A stretch of DNA of 64,000 bases, from NCBI RefSeq assembly GCF_900115345.1, contig NZ_FOWC01000021.1, positions 62,001 through 126,000 of the forward strand. Reading direction: 5' to 3'. Numbering within the stretch: position 1 is the first letter of the stretch; each line of letters starts with the position of its first letter. Below, piece by piece: positions 58,394 through 64,000 of this stretch. The position numbers were made by a program, and so were the translations under genes. The stretch comes from Amycolatopsis rubida. GTDB taxonomy: Bacteria > Actinomycetota > Actinomycetes > Mycobacteriales > Pseudonocardiaceae. Under the pieces are notes generated by a model. That model worked only from the letters and a program-made list of their open reading frames with translations, made no database searches and was not told the origin of the DNA.

Positions 58394-60043
58394 CGGCGTC
58401 AGCCGATCGAAGCGGCGCACCGTTTCCTCCGCGCCCAGCGCCTGCGTGATGGCGTGCAGGTCCGGGCTGCGGGTCGACCCGGTGATCGCGATCCGGATGA
58501 TCTGCGAGGCCTCGCGGATCGAACCCGGGTAAGCGTCCGGGTTCTTCTTGTATTCCTTGGCGTTCTTGGCGAACCCGTGCTTCGCCGCGACCTCGCGGAT
58601 CTGCTGGAACCACTCCTGCCCGTCGTCGAGCTGCTGGTACGCCGACACGAAGTCCGACGCCACCGCGCGCACGACCTCCGCCGGAACGCCGAGCGCCGCG
58701 ATCCGCTCGTCGTCGGGACCGGTCGCCGCCTGGTGCAGCTGCGGGAAGAAGAACCCGTAGACGGCGCGGAACTCGCTCCACTTCTTCAGGTCCTTGCGCG
58801 GGTTCTCGACGCCCTCGCGCTCCACTGCCAGCGCACGCAACGCCAGCGCACGGGAGGACTCCAGGACTGCCTTCAGCTCCGGGTCGAACCGCTCGGCCCA
58901 TTCCAGCACCGACGCGAGGATCTCCTCGCCGGACAGCGTCGCGACGTAGTCGGCGGCGAGGTCGTCCAGCTTCACCAGGTCCACGAGCGGACCGGCGACG
59001 CCGCACTCGTCGAGGTTGATCGGCGCGTCGAGCGCTTCGGCGAGCGGCATCTCGGCGAGCCGCCCGTTCGCCAGGCCGCGCAGGTAGTACAGCACCGCCG
59101 GGACCGGGTAGCCGGCTTCGAGGTAGAAGTCGACGGAGGCCTCCGGGTCCTTGCGCTTGGACAGCTTCCGCTTGCTGCCGCCCTCCTGCTTCATCAGCGG
59201 CGCGATGTGCGCGTACTGGATCGGCTCGAAGCCGAGCGCTTCGAAAAGCTGCTGGTGCGTCGGCACCGAGGAGATCCACTCGTCGCCGCGGATCACCAGG
59301 TTCACCCGCATCAGGTGGTCGTCGACCGCGTGCGCGAAGTGGTAGGTCGGCAGCCGCGGGCTCTGGTCGGAGCTCTTGAGGATCACCACGTCGTTGCGGT
59401 TGGCCTCGGCCTCGATGGTGCCGCGGATCGCGTCGGTGAAGCGCACACGCTGCCCGGTGTCGTCGGGCGCGCGGAAGCGGACCACCCACGGCTCGCCCGC
59501 GTCGAGCTTCGCCCGCACGTCGGCCGGGTCAGCGTCGCGCCAGATCGCCCACGAGCCGTAGTAGCCCGTCGGGAGCTTCGTGGCCTGCTGCCGCGCGGTG
59601 ATGGACGCCAGCTCGTCCTTCGTCGCGAAGTCGATGTACGCACGGCCTTCGCGCAGAAGGTGCCGTACGTAGGTGAGGTAGATCTGCTCGCGCTCGGACT
59701 GCCGGTACGGGCCGTACTCACCGCCGCGCACCGCGTCCTCGTCGGCTTGCAGCCCGAAGTACGCGAAGCCGCGTTCGAACTGCTCCAGCGCGCCCTCGAC
59801 CTCGCGCGACTGGTCAGTGTCCTCGACGCGCACCAGGTAGCGGCCCTCGGAACGGCGCGCGACGTCCTGGTCGATCGTCGCGACGTAGATGCCGCCGATG
59901 TGCACGAAGCCGGTCGGCGACGGGCCGAACCGGGTCACCTTCGCGCCGTCGGGCAGCTGCCGGGCCGGATAGCGCTGTTCCCAGTGCTCAGGCTCGGGCA
60001 GATCCGCGGGGAACAGGGCGTCGATGACCGCACGGTCCAGCAT
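58388..60043 (-). CDS. gltX: Glutamyl-tRNA synthetase, clostridial type
   Basis: Ligates glutamate to tRNA-Glu in the cytoplasm. 551 residues from ATG 60043. The N-terminus (ALFPADLPEPEHWEQRYPAR, QLPDGAKVTRFGPSPTGFVH, IGGIYVATIDQ) matches the 550-residue clostridial/mollicute GluRS form, not the 490-residue enzyme usual in actinobacteria. The HIGH motif is HIGG (48-51), the KMSKS equivalent is KRKLSKRKD, and the C-terminal anticodon-binding half is complete. The housekeeping gltX is presumably elsewhere, so this looks like an acquired second synthetase. Palindrome R4 covers its stop. Confidence 0.88.
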   Translation of the reverse strand: MLDRAVIDALFPADLPEPEHWEQRYPARQLPDGAKVTRFGPSPTGFVHIGGIYVATIDQDVARRSEGRYLVRVEDTDQSREVEGALEQFERGFAYFGLQADEDAVRGGEYGPYRQSEREQIYLTYVRHLLREGRAYIDFATKDELASITARQQATKLPTGYYGSWAIWRDADPADVRAKLDAGEPWVVRFRAPDDTGQRVRFTDAIRGTIEAEANRNDVVILKSSDQSPRLPTYHFAHAVDDHLMRVNLVIRGDEWISSVPTHQQLFEALGFEPIQYAHIAPLMKQEGGSKRKLSKRKDPEASVDFYLEAGYPVPAVLYYLRGLANGRLAEMPLAEALDAPINLDECGVAGPLVDLVKLDDLAADYVATLSGEEILASVLEWAERFDPELKAVLESSRALALRALAVEREGVENPRKDLKKWSEFRAVYGFFFPQLHQAATGPDDERIAALGVPAEVVRAVASDFVSAYQQLDDGQEWFQQIREVAAKHGFAKNAKEYKKNPDAYPGSIREASQIIRIAITGSTRSPDLHAITQALGAEETVRRFDRLTPS

Positions 60044-60152
60044 CGGAGGTCGGGTCTCCCAGGTCGTTCGGGTGTTTTCGCTAGTGCTTCGAGTATCGCC
60101 GACCGCTGTCTGCACCGGTCGTCCAGGTCCCCGGGTTGCGAACCGACCGTTT

Positions 60153-60164
60153 ACGATATATCGT
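60153..60164. promoter_or_regulatory. PadR operator, ACGATATATCGT
   Basis: A perfect 12-bp palindrome, AT-rich in GC-rich surroundings, 39 bp upstream of the PadR start. ATATATCG-type palindromes are typical of PadR autoregulation. It also lies 110 bp upstream of gltX, so it might touch that promoter too. Confidence 0.75.
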
Positions 60165-60202
60165 GAACGTGTCGCAACAGTTCGAGAAAGGAAACCAAGA
60201 CC

Positions 60203-60883
60203 ATGAACCGACGACGACACCCCTTCCCCGGCGGGCACTCGTTCCCCGGCGGACATCACGAACACGGAGAGCACGAAGAGCGCGGACGGTCCTCGTTCGG
60301 CCCCTGGGGCCGGGAATTCGGCGAGTTCGCCTTCGGGCCCGGCGGTCGCGGACGCCGCGGCCACGGTCCGGGCGGCGGACGCCGGGGCTCCCGGCGCGGC
60401 CGGCGCGGCGACGTGCGGGCGGCGATTCTCACCCTGCTCGCGGAACAGCCGCGGCACGGGTACGAGATCATCCGCGAGATCGGCGAGCGCAGCGGCGGGT
60501 TCTGGAGGCCCAGCCCCGGCTCGATCTACCCGACCCTGCAGATGCTGGCCGACGAGGGCCTGGTCGTGAGCCGCGACGAGAGCGGGAAGAAGCTCTTCGA
60601 ACTCACCGACGAGGGCCGCGCCACCGCCGAGCAGCAGACCGGCACGCCGCCGTGGGAGCACTTCACCGACGACGTCGAACCGGTCGAGCACGACCTGCGC
60701 AAGGCAGGCGCGACGCTCGCCGCGGCCGTCGTGCAGGTGATGCGCGCGGGCAGCGAGACCCAGCAGTCCCGCGCGGTGGACGTACTCAACGAGGCACGCC
60801 GGTCGATCTACTCGATCCTCGGCGAGGTCGAGGACTCCGAAGACTCTCCGGCTTCGGCCGAGTCCGGAGAGGCAGCCGAGTGA
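60203..60883 (+). CDS. PadR-family transcriptional regulator
   Basis: 226 residues from ATG 60203, AAAGGAAA upstream. The first 68 residues are Gly/His/Arg-rich (HPFPGGHSFPGGHHEHGEHE), possibly metal- or nucleic-acid-binding. The winged helix (about 68-140) reads RAAILTLLAEQPRHGYEIIR, GSIYPTLQMLADEGLVVSRD. The C-terminal helices mediate dimerisation. Autoregulation through 60153-60164 is likely. The last 76 bp overlap the convergent methyltransferase gene. Its other target is unknown. Confidence 0.88.
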   Translation: MNRRRHPFPGGHSFPGGHHEHGEHEERGRSSFGPWGREFGEFAFGPGGRGRRGHGPGGGRRGSRRGRRGDVRAAILTLLAEQPRHGYEIIREIGERSGGFWRPSPGSIYPTLQMLADEGLVVSRDESGKKLFELTDEGRATAEQQTGTPPWEHFTDDVEPVEHDLRKAGATLAAAVVQVMRAGSETQQSRAVDVLNEARRSIYSILGEVEDSEDSPASAESGEAAE

Positions 60884-61641
60884 CCGGGCAGGACGAGGCC
60901 GGTGGGTTTGACGCGGCAGTGCACGCGATAACCCACCGGCAGCGTCACCTCGCCCGATCCCGGGTTCAAGCGGCGCGTGTCAGCGATCGCCCGCTGCGCG
61001 ACCTTCGCGCTGAACTCGATCTTCAACACTGATTCCGCCGCGGCGAAATCCGCGAAGCGCCAACGCGTGCGTACGCGCCGGCAGTTGAAGCCGTGCGCGG
61101 CGAAGAACCGTTCCACCGCAGGCGGGTCGTAGTGCGGCAAATCCGCCCGCATCCACCCGCCGTACGGCTCGCTGGCCACGTCGAGGTCGACAATCATGAT
61201 CGATCCTCCGGGCCGCAGCACCCGTTCCGCTTCGCGCAATCCCGGTTCGCATCCAGGGCCGAAGAAATACGCGGTGCGCGCGTGCACGATGTCCACACTG
61301 GCGTCGTCCGCCGGCAACCGCTGCGCTCGTCCCACGCGGACTCGCACGTTCTCCAGATCCCGCACCCGTCGCTCCGCGTCCCGCGCGAGCGGCGGGTGCG
61401 GTTCGATTCCGAGCACCGATCGCGCGTCCGCGGCGAAAAGCGGCAAGTGGTATCCGTCACCGCAGCCGAGATCGAGAACGTCGAGACCGGTCCAGTCGCG
61501 CTCTTCGCGCAGTACGCGCCAGATCTCGCCGTCCGCGTCCTGCGCCCGGTTCTCCACGTCGTAAACGTGTTGGTAGTACCAGATGTTCGGGCTGGGAACG
61601 ACTTCTCCGGACGCCGCCGGACCGCGGAACAACCAGCGCAC
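60808..61641 (-). CDS. SAM-dependent methyltransferase
   Basis: 277 residues from GTG 61641, with GGAGAGGAG upstream. Class I fold: VLDLGCGDGYHLPLFAADAR (motif I), GIEPHPPLARDAERR, then RLPADDASVDIVHARTAYFF and ERVLRPGGSIMIVDLDV. It resembles the small-molecule or tRNA-type methyltransferases grouped as Methyltransf_11. Substrate unknown. Its last 25 residues (GHSAASPDSAEAGESSESST) are encoded antisense to the PadR C-terminus, which may be why they are low-complexity. Confidence 0.8.
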   Translation of the reverse strand: MRWLFRGPAASGEVVPSPNIWYYQHVYDVENRAQDADGEIWRVLREERDWTGLDVLDLGCGDGYHLPLFAADARSVLGIEPHPPLARDAERRVRDLENVRVRVGRAQRLPADDASVDIVHARTAYFFGPGCEPGLREAERVLRPGGSIMIVDLDVASEPYGGWMRADLPHYDPPAVERFFAAHGFNCRRVRTRWRFADFAAAESVLKIEFSAKVAQRAIADTRRLNPGSGEVTLPVGYRVHCRVKPTGLVLPGHSAASPDSAEAGESSESSTSPRIE

Positions 61642-61750
61642 AGGACTCCTCTCCGGTCCAGGGGCCCCGACGGGCGCGACATCTTTCCCGCTCAGAGCGT
61701 AGAACGCCGCTCGGCCGAATAGACTTCACCCTCTCGGGGAGGAGAACGCG

Positions 61751-62593
61751 ATGTCGACCGACTGGCAACTCGCCCGCACGCTCCCGGCAGGCCTGCCCTG
61801 CTGGGTCGAGGTGGCGTGCCGCGACGAAGCCCGGACCCAGGACTTCTACACCCGGCTTTTCGGCTGGGAATACGAAACCCGGCGCGATCCGGCGTCGCCG
61901 ACCGGGCGGTACTCGATCGGGTCGAGCGAGGGGGTTCCCGCCAGCGGCCTTTACCAGGCCGGAGCCCGCAGCGCGCCCGGCTGGACACTGCACCTCGCGG
62001 TGCCGCACACCGACAGCGCGGCCGAATGGGTCGAGCATCTCGGCGGCCAGGTGACGCTCGGGCCGATCGCGATTCCCGAGCGGGGGAGCATCCTGCACGC
62101 GATCGACGCGTGCGGCGCGCCGGTGGTGTTCTGGGAAGCCCCGCCGGACTGGCAGTTCGCGGGCGGCGTGCCCAACACCTTCAGCGGCGCGGACCTCAAC
62201 ACGCACGACGGCGTGGCCGCGGATCACTTCTACACCAAGCTGTTCAACTACTCGAACCGTCAGGTCGGCGACGGCGAAAGCGTTGACTATTCCGAATATT
62301 CCATTGAGCACACGGCAGTGCTCTACCGCTACACGATGGGTCCCGAGTACCGCCGGGACACTCCCCCGCACTGGCTCGTGTACTTCGAGATCGACCCGGC
62401 GCGCGGCGCGGACGCGGCGGCGGGCGAAGCGCTGATGCTGGGCGGTTCGGTCGTGATCGAGCCGTACGACACCCCGTTCGGCCGCACCGCGATCCTCGCC
62501 GATCCGGACGGCGCGGTGTTCGCGGTGATCGACCACTCGCGAGTGCTGGAAGACGTGGGCCGCGCCGAGGTCGACGACCCGTACGACGACTGA
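61751..62593 (+). CDS. Two-domain VOC protein, Rv0577 (TB27.3)-like
   Basis: 280 residues. Two glyoxalase-like modules (about 15-130 and 140-265): GLPCWVEVACRDEARTQDFY, TRLFGWEYE; and ADHFYTKLFNYSNRQ, ending with ILADPDGAVFAVIDHSR. Mycobacterial relatives (TB27.3/CFP32) bind F420 or act as methylglyoxal-linked proteins; the activity is unsettled. Start ATG 61751, preceded by GGGGAGGAGAA. It ends 4 bp before the cdsA stop, convergently. Confidence 0.8.
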   Translation: MSTDWQLARTLPAGLPCWVEVACRDEARTQDFYTRLFGWEYETRRDPASPTGRYSIGSSEGVPASGLYQAGARSAPGWTLHLAVPHTDSAAEWVEHLGGQVTLGPIAIPERGSILHAIDACGAPVVFWEAPPDWQFAGGVPNTFSGADLNTHDGVAADHFYTKLFNYSNRQVGDGESVDYSEYSIEHTAVLYRYTMGPEYRRDTPPHWLVYFEIDPARGADAAAGEALMLGGSVVIEPYDTPFGRTAILADPDGAVFAVIDHSRVLEDVGRAEVDDPYDD

Positions 62594-62597
62594 GAAC

Positions 62598-63956
62598 TCA
62601 AGCCGGGACGAAGGCCGACAGCAGCAGCCACGACACGACGGCCGAGGGCAGCAGCGAGTCGAGGCGGTCCATGATGCCGCCGTGGCCGGGCAGCAGCGTG
62701 CCCATGTCCTTGATGCCGAGGTCACGTTTGATGAGCGATTCGACGAGGTCGCCGAGCGTCGCGGTGAGCACGATGGCCGCACCGAAGATGACGCCCTGCC
62801 AGGCGTGGCCGTCCAGCATCAGGCTGATCGTGAGCACGCCCGCGACGATGCCCGCGACCATCGAACCGGCGAAGCCCTCCCAGGACTTCTTCGGGCTGAT
62901 CGTGGGCGCCATCGGGTGCTTGCCGCCGAGCACGCCGGCGATGTAGCCGCCGGTGTCGGAGGCAACGACGCCGATCAGGAACGTGAGCACGCGCCCGACA
63001 CCGTCGTGCGGCGGCACGAGCATGGCCGCGAACGCACCGAACAACGGCAGGTACGCGGCGGCGAAAACGGAAGCGCTGACGTCGCGCACGTAGCCCTTCG
63101 CGCCGCCGGGCAACCGCCACAGCAGGCAGGCGAGCACGGTGAGCACGAACGCGGTGAGCGCGCCTTCCCGGCCGAACGGCCAGGCCAGCCAGATCATCGC
63201 CTGCCCGCCGACGAGCACCGGGATCAGCGCGACCCTGGTGTCCGCGACCCGGCGCAGCACGCCGGAGAACTCGAACGTGCCGACCGCGATCGCGGCGGCG
63301 ATGACCCCGATGAAAATGAACCGGACGGTGAGCAGGGAAACGATGATCGCGGCCCCGAGCAGCAGCCCGACGCCGATCGCCGCGGGAAGGTTGCGCCCGG
63401 CCCGGGATGCCTTCTTCTCCGGTTCGGCCTTCCCGCTGGTCTCCGGACCGCCCCCGGACGCGGCCGGCCCGCCGTTCGCCGGCTTGCTCGCGGGAACGCC
63501 TTTCGCGCCTTCGCCCGGCCCGCCTTGAGCGCCCTTCGCCGCCTTGCCCTCGGACGCGGCTTTCACGCCTTCGGCCAACCCGCCCTCAGCGGCACCTTTC
63601 GTGCCTTTCGCCGACCCGCCCTTGGACGCAGCCTCCGCACTCTCCGCCAGCCCGCCCTCAGCCGCGCCTTTCGCGCCCTTCGCCGACCCGCCCTTGGACG
63701 CAGCCTCCGCACTCTTCGCCAGCCCGCCCGCAGGAACGCCTTTCGCACCCTTCGCCGACCCGTCCCCGGATTCCGCGTGATTCCCTGCCGCAGCACCGGA
63801 TTCCGCGCGCGCATTCGTCGCGGAGTCCGATTTTCGCTGCCCAGCAGGGGTTTCCGGAGCCGGTTCCAGCCGCGAAACCGGGTCCGGCTCGGCGGCCGGG
63901 CCCGGTGGCGGGGTGTCGCTCACCCGCTCGTCGCGTTCCTCGCTCACCTGGCTCAT
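62598..63956 (-). CDS. cdsA: Phosphatidate cytidylyltransferase (CDP-DAG synthase), long N-terminus
   Basis: Makes CDP-diacylglycerol from phosphatidic acid and CTP for phospholipid synthesis. 452 residues; the catalytic core (about 190-452) has about eight TM helices and the signature SLIKRDLGIKDMGTLLPGHG, GIMDRLDS. Before it lies an Ala/Gly/Lys/Glu-rich extension of about 185 residues with a 24-residue repeat (77-148), not found in typical CdsA. ATG 63956 shares its A with the TGA of frr, so frr and cdsA are coupled. The core is certain; the extension's role is unknown. Confidence 0.93.
   Translation of the reverse strand: MSQVSEERDERVSDTPPPGPAAEPDPVSRLEPAPETPAGQRKSDSATNARAESGAAAGNHAESGDGSAKGAKGVPAGGLAKSAEAASKGGSAKGAKGAAEGGLAESAEAASKGGSAKGTKGAAEGGLAEGVKAASEGKAAKGAQGGPGEGAKGVPASKPANGGPAASGGGPETSGKAEPEKKASRAGRNLPAAIGVGLLLGAAIIVSLLTVRFIFIGVIAAAIAVGTFEFSGVLRRVADTRVALIPVLVGGQAMIWLAWPFGREGALTAFVLTVLACLLWRLPGGAKGYVRDVSASVFAAAYLPLFGAFAAMLVPPHDGVGRVLTFLIGVVASDTGGYIAGVLGGKHPMAPTISPKKSWEGFAGSMVAGIVAGVLTISLMLDGHAWQGVIFGAAIVLTATLGDLVESLIKRDLGIKDMGTLLPGHGGIMDRLDSLLPSAVVSWLLLSAFVPA
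63513..63728. repeat. Three 24-residue (72-bp) repeats in the cdsA N-terminus
   Basis: Residues 77-100, 101-124 and 125-148 share GGLAESAEAASKGGSAKGAK-like sequence, with the third copy more diverged. At DNA level the first two are nearly identical. The region codes for a flexible, Ala/Gly/Lys-rich tail. Confidence 0.8.
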
Positions 63957-64000
63957 CAGACCTCGAGCAGCTCGGCTTCCTTGTGTTTCACCAGCTCGTC
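63956..64000 (-). CDS. frr: Ribosome recycling factor, last 14 codons
   Basis: The frame entering from the right edge reads DELVKHKEAELLEV then TGA (63958-63956). This is the C-terminal helix of ribosome recycling factor. The order frr-cdsA, with a 1-base overlap (TGATG), is the conserved one. The rest of the gene lies outside the window. Confidence 0.9.
   Translation of the reverse strand, partial: DELVKHKEAELLEV

Overview
The window is high-GC actinobacterial DNA, most probably from Amycolatopsis or a close member of the Pseudonocardiaceae. The reasons are a partial mycothione reductase, a deazaflavin-dependent nitroreductase, a DUF2631 protein, many GTG starts and strong G/C at third codon positions. 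The genus call is inference; no rRNA or other marker is present.

The backbone resembles the Mycobacterium tuberculosis Rv2855-Rv2882c neighbourhood as I remember it: mtr (left edge), map, a GNAT protein, ispG, rip1, dxr, DUF2631, rlmN, cdsA and frr (right edge). Accessory blocks are inserted between these anchors.

Layout. 1-5 kb: mtr, an MFS exporter divergent from a GntR regulator, map and GNAT. 5-14.9 kb: a divergent pair of secreted glycan-active proteins (GH27 and a beta-helix/FnIII protein), AraC regulators with cupin and VOC partners, DUF2891 genes, and a TetR/nitroreductase pair with a double operator. 14.9-19.8 kb: ispG-rip1-dxr (MEP isoprenoid pathway and site-2 protease), DUF2631 and a secreted cyclophilin. 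19.8-28.2 kb: a TetR operon with a broken flavin reductase and a DHA2 exporter, a second DHA2 exporter, an FAD-linked oxidase, MarR, and a sortase with a probable substrate. 28.4-34.4 kb: a four-gene operon (XRE regulator, TIR protein, large NTPase-like protein, membrane protein) that looks like an immune or conflict system. 34.7-43 kb: an HTH/TM/Ig-like protein, a GreA-like factor, a D-amino-acid oxidoreductase with a tiny IS3-OrfA-like gene, PucR, and a TetR/hydrolase pair. 43-47.4 kb: a decayed region with gene remnants, a methyltransferase-Ig fusion and two copies of an unknown small protein. 47.4-58.4 kb: rlmN, a secreted papain-like protease with a wall-anchored partner, a decayed HxlR/nitronate monooxygenase pair, LysR/aminotransferase, a penicillin-acylase-type enzyme and a two-component system. 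58.4-64 kb: a clostridial-type glutamyl-tRNA synthetase, PadR, a methyltransferase, a VOC protein, cdsA with a repetitive N-terminus, and the last codons of frr.

Two themes recur. First, a family of four related 40-44 bp palindromes (3213, 10780, 22322, 58350) sits at gene ends, often holding the stop codons. Second, TetR and PadR genes lie beside clear palindromic operators, so their targets can be read from the sequence. The strongest candidate for an undescribed system is the XRE-TIR-NTPase-membrane operon at 28801-34327.
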